A stretch of DNA of 64,000 nt from Romboutsia sedimentorum (GTDB taxonomy: Bacteria; Bacillota; Clostridia; Peptostreptococcales; Peptostreptococcaceae), in contig NZ_JASKYM010000003.1 of the NCBI RefSeq assembly GCF_030131845.1, forward strand, positions 62,001 through 126,000. The letters run 5' to 3'. Of the stretch, positions 30,254-39,848 are shown piece after piece. The notes beneath the pieces are model-generated. The model was given only the letters and a program-made list of their open reading frames with translations. It did no database searches and was not told where the DNA came from. A program made the translations under genes and the position numbers. The stretch's first letter is position 1. Each line of letters opens with the position of its first letter.

Positions 30254-30877
30254 ATGGCAGGAAATATATTTGGGAAGTTAGCAGCAGATACACTTGGTTT
30301 ATCAGATATTGGTAAAATAATAGATCCAAAGGATTTTGATAAAGTAGACGGGGACGATTATATAATGCACGAAGATGGTGAAAAAATATTCTTCGTAATA
30401 AAATCTAAATCAGATGAGTACGTATTTACAAATAGAGGTCTTTTACATGTAGATGGAGCAAGTGCTGTAAGTAAAAAAAGAACTGTAAAAAGACACGAAT
30501 TTTACTATGAGAAAGTCCACACAGTAACTTTAGAAACAGCAGGAACTGTAGATTTAGATATAGAAATTAAATTTAGTTTTGGAAATGAAAAATTCAGCAT
30601 AGATGTAGACAAAAAACAAATAGAGCAATTAAAAGACTTATATAAAACATTAGTTGAAGTAAGTAGAATTCAAGGTAAAAACTATACAGCTGTAGAAGAT
30701 GGATCTAATGGTTTAAAAATGGCAAATGAAGCATTATCAAGATGCGTTATAGAAGGAAATATAACAAATATTGTCCAAGATTTAACTAATTTTAACTTAG
30801 ATTGGATGGAAGCACTAAGAAAAAATTATAATAATAGAGATTTTACAGAGGTATTTGAAAAATATATAAATAATTAA
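30254..30877 (+). CDS. PH domain-containing protein (YvbH-like)
   Basis: A 207-residue cytosolic protein. Its N-terminal ~120 residues match the bacterial PH-like domain of YvbH proteins (DGEKIFFVIKSKSDEYVFTNRGLL), followed by a helical tail. No enzyme motif is visible and the role is unknown. The start is ATG after TAGGAGG. A frame open 16 codons further upstream runs through the valS terminator and ribosome site and is not used. It stands alone between terminators. Confidence 0.8.
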   Translation: MAGNIFGKLAADTLGLSDIGKIIDPKDFDKVDGDDYIMHEDGEKIFFVIKSKSDEYVFTNRGLLHVDGASAVSKKRTVKRHEFYYEKVHTVTLETAGTVDLDIEIKFSFGNEKFSIDVDKKQIEQLKDLYKTLVEVSRIQGKNYTAVEDGSNGLKMANEALSRCVIEGNITNIVQDLTNFNLDWMEALRKNYNNRDFTEVFEKYINN

Positions 30878-30916
30878 TATAAAGTACAGACAAATTTAAA
30901 TAAAGTATTTCAAAAG

Positions 30917-30957
30917 ATATTACTGGATGTAGAAAAAAAACAGTAATATTTTTTTGT
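30917..30957 (+). terminator. Rho-independent terminator
   Basis: ATATTACTG pairs with CAGTAATAT around a 15-base loop, followed by TTTTTTGT. Confidence 0.75.
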
Positions 30958-31139
30958 ATTTACATTTAAATTATTTATATATTTTTCATAAAATTCCTAT
31001 TAAAATCATATAAAATTTTATGATGAAAAATTATTATATTTATAAAAAAAAATTGAAAAAAATAAAACGTTGAAAACGATGTCAAAAGGTGATACTATCA
31101 ACATTAAGTACGGTAATACAGTTAAGGGGGGCTTTATTA

Positions 31140-32933
31140 ATGAGTATAATAGATAGGGTAGGTAAATTAAGAGAGTATATGAACGAACATAATATGGATG
31201 CATATATAGTTCCATCATCAGATAATCATCAAAGTGAGTATGTTGGAGAGTATTTTAAATGTAGAGAATTTATATCTGGATTTACAGGTTCAGCAGGTAC
31301 AGTAATAGTTACAAAGGATGAAGCTGGACTTTGGACAGATGGAAGATACTTTATACAAGCAGAAAATCAATTAAAAGGAACTGGTATAAAGCTATTTAAA
31401 ATGGGTGAAGAATGCGTACCAACTACAGATGAATATATATGTAATTGTATTAAAGAGGGTGGAGTATTAGGATTTGATGGTAGATTAATATCTGCAAAAG
31501 AAGGTATGAATTTACAACAAAAATTAGCACATAAAAATATAAGTATAAAATATGATTATGATTTAGTTGATAAGGTATGGCAAGATAGACCTAAGCTATC
31601 AGACAAAAAAGCATTTTCACTAGATGTGAAGTATGTGGGAGAAACGCTTAGTTCTAAATTATCTAGAGTAAGAGAAGAAATGAACAAAAAAAATGTAGTA
31701 AATCATGTTATAACAGCTCTTGATGATATAGCTTGGCTATTTAACATAAGAGGCAGAGATGTTTTATACACTCCAGTAGTACTTTCTTATGCATTAGTAA
31801 CATTAGAAGATGCTATTTTATTTATTGATGAAAATAAATTAACTACTGAAATGTTAAATGAATTATCTAAGGAAAATGTTAAAATAAGACCTTACAATGA
31901 TGTATATGAATTTGTTAAAAATATAGATAAAAATGAAAAAATATTAGTTGATTGTACTAAAGTTAACTATGCAATATATAACAATATACCTAATGAAGTT
32001 GAAAAAGTAGATGAATTTAACCCAACTATGTTCTTTAAAGCTAATAAAAATGAAATAGAGTTAGAGAACATAAGAAAAAGTCATATAAAAGATGGTGTGG
32101 CTTTTACTAAATTTATGTACTGGCTAAAGACTAATATAGGAAAAATAGAAATATCTGAAGTAAGTGCAGCTAAAAAATTAGAAGATTTAAGAAAAGAACA
32201 AGAAGGATTTATAGAGCCAAGTTTTTCTACAATAGCAGGCTACAAAGAACATGCAGCTATGATGCATTATAGTGCGACAAAAGAAAGTGATTATAAATTA
32301 CAACCAGAACATTTATTTTTAATAGATTCAGGTGGACAATATTTTGATGGGACTACAGATATAACTAGAACTATAGCGCTAGGAAGTTTAAATGATGAAT
32401 TGAAATTACACTTTACAGCAGTGTTAAGAGGTATGATAAACTTATCAATGGCTAAGTTTTTACATGGAACAAGAGGTTATAATTTAGATATATTAGCAAG
32501 AACACCAATGTGGAATATGGGTATAGACTATAAATGTGGAACAGGTCATGGTGTGGGATTTGTTGGGGCTATACATGAAGCACCAAATGGATTTAGATGG
32601 AGAATAGTACCTGAAAGATTTGATAGTGCAGTACTAGAAGAAGGTATGGTAACTACTAACGAACCAGGTATATACATAGAAGGATCTCATGGTATTAGAA
32701 TAGAAAATGAATTAGTTGTTAGAAAAACTGATAAAAATGAATATGGTCAATTTATGGAATTTGAAGTTGTAACTTTTGCGCCAATTGATTTAGATGCAGT
32801 AAATATAGATGAAATGAACAAAGAAGAAAAAGCTTACTTAAATTACTATCATAAATTAGTATATGACAAAATATCACCTTTCTTAAATGATGAAGAAAAA
32901 CAATGGTTAAAAGGGTATACAAGAGAAGTATAA
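31140..32933 (+). CDS. Xaa-Pro aminopeptidase (M24B, aminopeptidase P family)
   Basis: A 597-residue cytosolic metallopeptidase that removes an N-terminal residue preceding proline. Two creatinase-like N-terminal domains occupy about 1-310, and the M24 pita-bread domain follows: LFLIDSGGQYFDGTTDITRT (metal Asp pair), GTGHGVGFVGAIHE (His) and EEGMVTTNEPGIY, IENE (Glu ligands). The long three-domain form is typical of Clostridia. The start is ATG after AAGGGGGG; upstream in-frame codons lack a ribosome site. It lies just upstream of a peptide transporter, a sensible pairing for peptide use. Confidence 0.93.
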   Translation: MSIIDRVGKLREYMNEHNMDAYIVPSSDNHQSEYVGEYFKCREFISGFTGSAGTVIVTKDEAGLWTDGRYFIQAENQLKGTGIKLFKMGEECVPTTDEYICNCIKEGGVLGFDGRLISAKEGMNLQQKLAHKNISIKYDYDLVDKVWQDRPKLSDKKAFSLDVKYVGETLSSKLSRVREEMNKKNVVNHVITALDDIAWLFNIRGRDVLYTPVVLSYALVTLEDAILFIDENKLTTEMLNELSKENVKIRPYNDVYEFVKNIDKNEKILVDCTKVNYAIYNNIPNEVEKVDEFNPTMFFKANKNEIELENIRKSHIKDGVAFTKFMYWLKTNIGKIEISEVSAAKKLEDLRKEQEGFIEPSFSTIAGYKEHAAMMHYSATKESDYKLQPEHLFLIDSGGQYFDGTTDITRTIALGSLNDELKLHFTAVLRGMINLSMAKFLHGTRGYNLDILARTPMWNMGIDYKCGTGHGVGFVGAIHEAPNGFRWRIVPERFDSAVLEEGMVTTNEPGIYIEGSHGIRIENELVVRKTDKNEYGQFMEFEVVTFAPIDLDAVNIDEMNKEEKAYLNYYHKLVYDKISPFLNDEEKQWLKGYTREV

Positions 32934-32943
32934 TAAATCATTG

Positions 32944-32988
32944 CCTAATAGCTTAAGTCTACATGAGTATAGATGTTAAGCTATTAGG
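32944..32988 (+). other. Stem-loop between aminopeptidase and peptide transporter
   Basis: CCTAATAGCTTAA pairs perfectly with TTAAGCTATTAGG over a 19-base loop. No T-run follows. The 3' arm runs into an AGGAGG that is not placed before any start codon. It may be a weak terminator or an RNA-level control element for the transporter. Confidence 0.4.
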
Positions 32989-33025
32989 AGGATATTATAA
33001 ATATATTATAAGGGGGATTTAATAT

Positions 33026-34429
33026 ATGGGTTCACAACCAGCAGCTTCACCTACAAAACATCCTAAAGGATTGTATATTTGTGGGCTAACATTTATGTTT
33101 GAAAGGTTTGCATTTTATGGGTGCAAAACGTTATTATTATTTTTTTTAGCAGAAACGGTGGTTCATGGAGGATTAGGTGTTGATTACACGGATGCAACAG
33201 CTATAGCAGCTAATTTAGCAGCGTTTACTTATTTAGCACCAATATTTGGTGGTATAATATGTGATAGATGGATAGGTGCTAGGTATTGTATAATAGTTGG
33301 TTCTATTATTATGGCAGCGGGTTATGCCTTGGGGTATTTTGCAACAAATGTAATGTGGGTTCATGGAATGATAATTTTAATATCTATAGGAACAGGTTTC
33401 TTTAAGGGGAATTTAAATGCATTAGCTGGAGAATTATATGATGATGATACAAAGAAAGATGCTGCATTTTCGTTATTATATACGTTTGTAAATTTAGGAT
33501 CACTTGTAGGGGCATTAATTATAGGTATACTATATACTAAAACTTTTGCAGTAATAGAAAATGGTGTGGTTTTAGAATATGGATATAGACAATGTTTTAT
33601 GTTAGCGGCTGTAGTTACTTTAATTGGTGGATTAGTATTTACTCTTACAATGAAGTGCTTAGGTGAAGCAGGAAAATATCCACAAAGAATGCTTGATAAA
33701 CAGGCTGGAAAAACAAGTGATAAAAAAGACTTTGATAGACAATTAACTAAAAAAGAAAAATCTAGAGTTGAAGTTATATTTATATTATCATTCTTTTCAA
33801 TATTCTTCTGGGTATTTTACAACCAAGCAGGGTTTTCTTTAGCATTATATATGAAAGATTATGTAGACCTTTCAATCGGTAGTTTTCAAATACCTGTAAT
33901 GTGGATAGAGACAGCATTAAATGGAGCAATGTGTGTTATTTTAGGTCCAGTTATGGCATTTGTATGGACGAAACTATCTAATAGAAAACAAGGCGATTTA
34001 AGCATGGCACAAAAAATGGCTTTAGGATATGCATTTTTAGCGATAGCATTTATATTTGTAATAGGAGCTGAGTTAACAAGAGGAGTTGGAGCTCCATCAA
34101 CAGTTAAAGCGAGCGTATTATGGTTAATATTATTTGTTATATTCCAATCAATAGGAGAAATGTGCTTCTCACCACTAGGAAACTCATTAATAAGTAAGGT
34201 TGCACCAGCAAAATATTTATCATTATTAATGGGTGTTTGGGCAGCAGCTACATTCTTTGCAAACAAAGCAGCAGGATATGTTCAAATTATAATAGAAAAA
34301 ATGGGACTAATGCAAGTATTTATAGCTATTCCAGTGATATTAGCAGTTGGAGTATTTATATTATTAGCTCTTAATAAAAAGCTTACAGCAATGATTGGAA
34401 ATGACAATGAAGATAAAGCAACTGTTTAA
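33026..34429 (+). CDS. Proton-dependent di/tripeptide transporter (POT/PTR2 family)
   Basis: This 467-residue membrane protein has about 12-14 hydrophobic helices. The N-terminal FERFAFYGCKTLLLFFL contains the ERFxxYG proton/substrate motif of POT transporters, and GFFKGNLNALAGELY plus FSPLGNSLISKVAP match later family signatures. It imports small peptides with protons. It starts at ATG after AAGGGGGAT. The upstream Xaa-Pro aminopeptidase suggests a peptide-utilisation pair. Confidence 0.92.
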   Translation: MGSQPAASPTKHPKGLYICGLTFMFERFAFYGCKTLLLFFLAETVVHGGLGVDYTDATAIAANLAAFTYLAPIFGGIICDRWIGARYCIIVGSIIMAAGYALGYFATNVMWVHGMIILISIGTGFFKGNLNALAGELYDDDTKKDAAFSLLYTFVNLGSLVGALIIGILYTKTFAVIENGVVLEYGYRQCFMLAAVVTLIGGLVFTLTMKCLGEAGKYPQRMLDKQAGKTSDKKDFDRQLTKKEKSRVEVIFILSFFSIFFWVFYNQAGFSLALYMKDYVDLSIGSFQIPVMWIETALNGAMCVILGPVMAFVWTKLSNRKQGDLSMAQKMALGYAFLAIAFIFVIGAELTRGVGAPSTVKASVLWLILFVIFQSIGEMCFSPLGNSLISKVAPAKYLSLLMGVWAAATFFANKAAGYVQIIIEKMGLMQVFIAIPVILAVGVFILLALNKKLTAMIGNDNEDKATV

Positions 34430-34451
34430 TAAAAATAAATTTTAAATATAA

Positions 34452-34491
34452 AAAATATCACTATTATAAATTTATAATGGTGATATTTTTT
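34452..34491. terminator. Convergent terminator
   Basis: AAAATATCACTATTATAAA pairs with TTTATAATGGTGATATTTT (one wobble pair) and is followed by T-rich sequence; it serves the transporter and the convergent regulator gene. Confidence 0.8.
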
Positions 34492-34495
34492 ATAT

Positions 34496-35233
34496 TTAAA
34501 ATCTTTTAGTTCTATAAAATCTATATAAAAAATCTTTTTCAAAAACTTTGTTGAGCAAAGCATTTTCTTGAAAATTAATAAATCTAATTTCTAAAGATGA
34601 TTTGTTAATAGGTATTACCTTGTGAATAAGCCTTAGATTAACAATAAACTGCTTATGGCTTCTAAAAAAGTTAGGTGGTAACCTCATTTCCAAGTCATCA
34701 AAATTTTCATAAAAATTTACTATATCATGGTCTTTGGTATGAAGATTTACAGCTCTAGCTTTTTTTTCAAACATAACAATATCATCAAAATTAATCATAT
34801 GAACTTGTTTTCTAATTTTATAAGTAAAAAGAGTATCCTCTATAAACACTTTATTAGATAATTTATGAGAGTTTATACGGTCTATAGCTATATTAATTGA
34901 CTCTATAATTTTTTCTTTGGTGAAAGGTTTAACTATAAAATCAACAGGATGAACCTTAAAACTTTCTAAGCTATAATCAGCAAACCCTGTAATAAATATA
35001 ACATGAACATCTTTATCAATAGAAATTATCTCCTTAGCACTATCAATACCATTTTTATAAGGCATATCAATGTCAATTATTAATAAGTCTATTTTTTCGT
35101 TTTTTATAAACTCTATTGCCTCAATTCCATTTTCAACTTTTTTGACATAATCTACACAATCTAGTTCTTTAACAATGTACTCAACTTCATTTCTAACTGC
35201 TTTATCATCATCACAAATCAAAACTTTTATCAT
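34496..35233 (-). CDS. LytTR family response regulator
   Basis: This 245-residue regulator has a receiver domain (VLICDDD, phosphoacceptor Asp in LLIIDIDMPYKNG near residue 54, and the conserved Lys in FIVKPF) and a C-terminal LytTR DNA-binding domain (about 135-245, with FFRSHKQFIVNLRLI). It lies 34 bases behind the kinase gene and forms a two-component system with it. The divergent MacB-like exporter is the likely target: two 15-base direct repeats lie between them. Confidence 0.92.
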   Translation of the reverse strand: MIKVLICDDDKAVRNEVEYIVKELDCVDYVKKVENGIEAIEFIKNEKIDLLIIDIDMPYKNGIDSAKEIISIDKDVHVIFITGFADYSLESFKVHPVDFIVKPFTKEKIIESINIAIDRINSHKLSNKVFIEDTLFTYKIRKQVHMINFDDIVMFEKKARAVNLHTKDHDIVNFYENFDDLEMRLPPNFFRSHKQFIVNLRLIHKVIPINKSSLEIRFINFQENALLNKVFEKDFLYRFYRTKRF

Positions 35234-35267
35234 ATAAAATCTCCCATCAGATATATAATTAAACTTA

Positions 35268-36200
35268 TTAATACTTAGGAATAAGTATAGTAAATTCAGT
35301 CAAAAACTCATCGCTATCAACAAATATATGATAACCGTATTTGTCTAAAATTTGTTTTACAGCGTACAAACCGTAACCTCGATTTTCACCAATTTTAGAA
35401 GAATTACCTTCTAAAAAAATTCTTTGTGTATCGTAAATCATAGGACCATTGTTTACAATAGATATAATATATTGAAATTCATCTTCATAAATAGAAAGCT
35501 TTATATATTTGCTTTCTTTATATACTGAAGATAGGGCATCTATGGCATTGTCTATTATGTTTAATAATACTGAAGACATTTCGTTAGGTTCAATTAATAG
35601 ATTATCTATAAAGTCTTGAATATAAGTATCAAAAGAAATACCTCTTAACAAACAATCTTCATACTTAGCAGCACATATAGCATCAAGATAAGAAACTTTT
35701 CCATACCTTGAAGTCTTAGACCTAAAACTATTTGCAATATTAGTAATATAGTTTTTTGCATCTTGTGGCAAATTTGTATTAAGTAAAGAAGATACAACTT
35801 GAAGGTGTTTAAGATAATCGTGTTTTTGACTTCTAAGCTTAGAAATTATGCTGTTTTTGTGTTCTATTTTTTTATTTAGATTATCTAATTCAAATTCTTT
35901 TTTATCATTTTCATTAATTATCTTTATAAATTCAAAACCTGTATAAATGCAAAAGCATATTAAAATAAAAGATAAAGCTGTACTTATCAAACCTTTTATT
36001 AATAAATCATCTCTTAGTTTTATTGATATGTATTGCAATATGTATATAAATAAACAAAAAATAAGTGCAGATATGCAAAGTGTATATAACCCTCTTTTAA
36101 ATAACGGCCAGTCTTTATAAAATTTATATTTACTTAAAATAACATTGCTACCTATAAATAAAGTAAGCACCCCCATAGGAAATATAAAAATAATATCCAT
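35268..36200 (-). CDS. GHKL-domain sensor histidine kinase (AgrC-like)
   Basis: A 310-residue kinase with a short N-terminal membrane region (three hydrophobic segments within ~95 residues), a coiled coil, the His box QKHDYLKHLQVVSSLL, and a GHKL ATPase domain with SSVLLNIIDNAIDAL and GYGLYAVKQILDKYG. The sensor part is shorter than that of classical AgrC. It starts at ATG after AGGGGTG. No agrB/agrD-like peptide genes are nearby, so the signal may be sensed through the adjacent ABC exporter. Confidence 0.9.
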   Translation of the reverse strand: MDIIFIFPMGVLTLFIGSNVILSKYKFYKDWPLFKRGLYTLCISALIFCLFIYILQYISIKLRDDLLIKGLISTALSFILICFCIYTGFEFIKIINENDKKEFELDNLNKKIEHKNSIISKLRSQKHDYLKHLQVVSSLLNTNLPQDAKNYITNIANSFRSKTSRYGKVSYLDAICAAKYEDCLLRGISFDTYIQDFIDNLLIEPNEMSSVLLNIIDNAIDALSSVYKESKYIKLSIYEDEFQYIISIVNNGPMIYDTQRIFLEGNSSKIGENRGYGLYAVKQILDKYGYHIFVDSDEFLTEFTILIPKY

Positions 36201-36258
36201 AATTCACCCCTGATTTTTAATTTATACAATAATTATAACATTGATAAAAAAATATGTG

Positions 36259-36302
36259 AAACTTGAAAATAGACAAGTAAGCTATTTAAACTTGAAAATA
36301 GA
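36259..36302. repeat. Two 15-bp direct repeats in the kinase/exporter divergent region
   Basis: AAACTTGAAAATAGA occurs at 36259-36273 and again at 36288-36302, 29 bases apart. The region lies between the LytTR two-component genes and the ABC permease, so the repeats are candidate binding sites for that regulator. Function is inferred from position only. Confidence 0.5.
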
Positions 36303-36409
36303 TATAGAAAATTGTACAAATAAGTGGTAAATATTTGAAAAAAAGCAATTTGATACATTTTTTAAATGAAGATATAATTTAATTATTCAAGAGGAAGGAA
36401 GTGGTAAAT

Positions 36410-38980
36410 ATGGGGAATGATTTAAGTATTGTTTTAAAATATATAAAAAGCTACAAAGCAAGGTCATTAGCAATAATACTTAGTATTATACTTGGGACAG
36501 CACTTATAGTAGGGGTAGGGACTTTATCAAGAAGTGCACAACAAGCAGACTTAGATAGAATGAAAAGAGAAACTGGGGCTTATCATGTGCATTTTAAGGA
36601 TATGAATAAAGAACAATTAGAAATAGTTAAAAATGGAAATGACATAAAAGACTTGGGAACAACATCATATTATGCATCTAGTGATATAGGTGAAAAATTA
36701 CCAATAAATATAAATCATGCAAGTGAAAAGTACTTAACTAAAACATCACAACTTTTAAAAGGTAGATTTGCAAAAGGTAATAATGAAGTTGTTGTAGAAG
36801 AGTGGATTTTAAATAGTATGGGGTTAGAACCAAAATTAAATCAAGAATTAACATTTAAATTATACAAAAAAGATAAACCTGAAACTTTTAAAGTCGTGGG
36901 AATACTTAGAGATAGGTATCAAGAAAAGAGTAGAGGTGTATGTGAGATGTTTTTAAGTTTAGATGAATCTAAACTTAATAAATTTGATACATACGTAGAA
37001 TTTGATGAGAACAGCGATATAAATAAAAACATAAAAGATATATCAAATAAAGCTAAGTTTAACAAAAAGGATAATCTTAAAATAAATAGTATGCTAATAG
37101 ATTCTGTTGTGGAAAATGGAAGATTAGACAGTGAAAGTAAAGCTACAGCAGCCATTATGAGTTTGTTTGCAGGTCTTGTTATGTATAGTATATATACAAT
37201 ATCAGTATATCAGAGAATAAGAGAATATGGAGTGCTAAAAGCTATTGGCTCAACTAATTTAAAGGTATTTAAGCTTATGTTATATGAATTATTAATACTT
37301 AGTATAATAGGAATGCCTTTTGGAATTGGAATTGGTATGGGTGGAGCACAGTTATTTAATAAACTAGGAGGAAATATTAGGTTTGCTGTTAAGGGAGTAG
37401 TAACTCCTTTTGTAATACCTTATAGCATAATACTTTTATCAGTAGCATGTACACTTTTAGTAAGTTTTATAATAAGTATATTAGCTTATCTAAAGATAAG
37501 AAAAATTTCTCCTATAGAAGCTATAAGGAAGAATCTAAGTGCAAATAAAAAAATTAAGAAAAGTAATTTTATCATAGAAAAATTAAGTGGAAAAATAGCT
37601 ACAACTAAAAGTATTTCTATGAAGAATATGTTTAGAAATAAAAAAGGATTTATAATGATTATTTTGTCTATGAGTATAGGTGGAATATTAATTATAAAAA
37701 ATAATTATTCAAGTTTACCATACCCAAAAATGATTGAAGATGGTGACAGAAAGATGTATATGAATGGTGATTTTATTTTAAATAAATTTAGCTTCAATGA
37801 CGAGAATAATGGAATTAATGATAAACAAATAAGTAAAATAAAAAATATAGATGGAATAAAAGAAGTTAAAACTGCAAGTATACTAAGAACAAGAATGGAT
37901 ATCCCAAAAGATAAAATGCTAGATTTAGCTTACTATAATCAATTAAATGAAGATTCTGCAAGAATTGATAATGGTTATGACCTTATAGAAAATAAAAAAA
38001 TAAATGGATATACAATAAAGCAACAACTAAAAGGATATAATGATGAAATGCTAAATTCATTAAATGATTATTTAGTAAGTGGAAAAATAGATATAGAAAA
38101 AATAAAAAATAGTAACGAAATAGTATTATACATGCCACATACTTATGATGAATATGAAGGGCATAGAGGTACAGTTATAGGCGGTGGAAAACCTGTTGCA
38201 GATATAAAAGTAGGAGATACTGTTAAAATAAAAGCACCAAAAGATAAGATAGATGGAGAACTTTATTCCGATATGAAAGATGGAGATAATTACAATTATA
38301 ATTATTATGAGTTTAAGGTTGGTGCAATAGTTAATTATTCTTTTGCTGATGATAGCTTATATTCTCCTAATCAAGGGATAGATATTATAACAAGTAATAA
38401 GTATTTAGAGAAAATAACTAATGTAAATACTTATAATTTAGTCTATGCAAATATGGAAAAAGGTGCAGATCATATAGCTATAAATAAAGAATTAGGAAAG
38501 ATAGGAAGTGAAAATCCTGGAACGGTAACGATAGATATGGTTCAGGAAAAAGAAACTGATAAAAAAATGGATGAGAAAACTGATATGTATCGATATGGGG
38601 TTATAGCTATAATATTTGTAATAAGTACGTTTAATATAGTCAATAACGTAAGTTACAATATAACATCTAGAACTAGTGAATTTGGAATGTTAAGAGCGAT
38701 AGGTATAACTCAAGAAGACTTTAGAAATATGATAATATATGAAGGTATATTATATGGAATATTCTCAAGTATTATAGTGTTGATTGTGGGGATTTTATTA
38801 CAGATTAGAATATATGATACGTTTGGTTTTGAAGGATATGGAATAGAGTTTGCAATATCCTACAAAGATTATATATTAATAACTGCCACAAACATAATCA
38901 TAGGGCTACTTGCAACATACTTCCCAGCAAGAAAAATAAAAGAAAGCAATATAGTTGAAGCTATAAATATTATAGAATAG
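36410..38980 (+). CDS. MacB/FtsX-like ABC transporter permease
   Basis: This 856-residue protein has one N-terminal membrane helix, a large extracytoplasmic MacB-like domain (~50-230), an FtsX domain with three helices (~240-365), a second anchor and outer domain, and a final FtsX domain (~730-850). This two-FtsX layout is used for export of peptides or antibiotic resistance rather than import. ATG is taken as start, about 11 bases after GAGGAAGG; a GTG nine bases earlier crowds the ribosome site. It is followed 10 bases later by its ATPase. Confidence 0.9.
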   Translation: MGNDLSIVLKYIKSYKARSLAIILSIILGTALIVGVGTLSRSAQQADLDRMKRETGAYHVHFKDMNKEQLEIVKNGNDIKDLGTTSYYASSDIGEKLPININHASEKYLTKTSQLLKGRFAKGNNEVVVEEWILNSMGLEPKLNQELTFKLYKKDKPETFKVVGILRDRYQEKSRGVCEMFLSLDESKLNKFDTYVEFDENSDINKNIKDISNKAKFNKKDNLKINSMLIDSVVENGRLDSESKATAAIMSLFAGLVMYSIYTISVYQRIREYGVLKAIGSTNLKVFKLMLYELLILSIIGMPFGIGIGMGGAQLFNKLGGNIRFAVKGVVTPFVIPYSIILLSVACTLLVSFIISILAYLKIRKISPIEAIRKNLSANKKIKKSNFIIEKLSGKIATTKSISMKNMFRNKKGFIMIILSMSIGGILIIKNNYSSLPYPKMIEDGDRKMYMNGDFILNKFSFNDENNGINDKQISKIKNIDGIKEVKTASILRTRMDIPKDKMLDLAYYNQLNEDSARIDNGYDLIENKKINGYTIKQQLKGYNDEMLNSLNDYLVSGKIDIEKIKNSNEIVLYMPHTYDEYEGHRGTVIGGGKPVADIKVGDTVKIKAPKDKIDGELYSDMKDGDNYNYNYYEFKVGAIVNYSFADDSLYSPNQGIDIITSNKYLEKITNVNTYNLVYANMEKGADHIAINKELGKIGSENPGTVTIDMVQEKETDKKMDEKTDMYRYGVIAIIFVISTFNIVNNVSYNITSRTSEFGMLRAIGITQEDFRNMIIYEGILYGIFSSIIVLIVGILLQIRIYDTFGFEGYGIEFAISYKDYILITATNIIIGLLATYFPARKIKESNIVEAINIIE

Positions 38981-38990
38981 AGGGATTATT

Positions 38991-39674
38991 ATGATACTTG
39001 AAACTATTAATTTAGGTAAAATATATGGAAAAAAAGAAACAACTGTAAATGCACTAAAAAATACAAATTTAAAAGTTAACAAAGGGGAATTTGTAGCAAT
39101 AATAGGTCCAAGTGGTTCGGGAAAAAGTACATTACTTCACTTAATAGGAGGTCTTGAAAGACCAAGTTGTGGAACTATAAAAATTGATGGTCAAGATATA
39201 TGTTGTTTAAATGATAAAAAATTAGCAGAATACAGAAGAAAGAAAATTGGATTTGTATTTCAACAATACAACCTTATACCAGTACTAAACGTAAGAGATA
39301 ATATAGAACTACCTCTAAAGTTAGATAAAGTAAAAGTAGACAAAGAATATATAGATGAGCTTATAGAATTATTAGGACTTACAGATAGACAGTCGCATAT
39401 GCCAAATCAGCTATCAGGAGGGCAACAGCAACGTGTGGCTATCGGTCGTGCATTATCAGCCAAACCAGCTATAATATTAGCAGACGAGCCAACAGGGAAC
39501 TTAGATACTAAAACAACAGAAGAGGTTATGAATTTACTAAAGTTATCAATAAAGAAGTTTAACCAAACGTTAATAATGATAACACATAATGAAAAAGTAG
39601 CACAAAAAGCAGATAAAGTAATATCTATAGTTGATGGAACTATAGGAACTATAGAAAATAATACTAATATATAA
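38991..39674 (+). CDS. ABC transporter ATP-binding protein (LolD/MacB type)
   Basis: The 227-residue ATPase partner of the preceding permease. Walker A is GPSGSGKST, the signature is [15 protein letters not shown], and Walker B is [12 protein letters not shown], all complete; the [21 protein letters not shown] stretch is typical of the MacB/LolD subfamily. It lies 10 bases after the permease. Together with the divergent LytTR system it resembles peptide-sensing and detoxification modules. Confidence 0.95.
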   Translation: MILETINLGKIYGKKETTVNALKNTNLKVNKGEFVAIIGPSGSGKSTLLHLIGGLERPSCGTIKIDGQDICCLNDKKLAEYRRKKIGFVFQQYNLIPVLNVRDNIELPLKLDKVKVDKEYIDELIELLGLTDRQSHMPNQLSGGQQQRVAIGRALSAKPAIILADEPTGNLDTKTTEEVMNLLKLSIKKFNQTLIMITHNEKVAQKADKVISIVDGTIGTIENNTNI

Positions 39675-39687
39675 TAAATATAAGTTG

Positions 39688-39727
39688 TGCCAATATAATA
39701 TAAATTGGCATAGCTTTATTTTTTTGT
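39688..39727 (+). terminator. Rho-independent terminator after the ABC genes
   Basis: TGCCAAT pairs with ATTGGCA around a 9-base loop, followed by a T-rich tract at 39718-39725. Confidence 0.65.
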
Positions 39728-39848
39728 TCATTTTTGATATAAAAATATACTATAATGAAAGTAGACAATGAAATTGTCCTATATTGTATTTATAGGTCGA
39801 TTTTAATATATACTGCTAAAGCAAAACGACTAAGGGGGAAGCTAAGAT

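Noticed and set aside
34496-36409. Agr-type quorum system with AgrB/AgrD
   Set aside because: Only the kinase and regulator are present; no AgrB-like membrane peptidase or AgrD-like peptide frame was found beside them.
39728-39848. Folate (THF) riboswitch before folC
   Set aside because: Inverted repeats exist but the conserved THF riboswitch sequences are not present.
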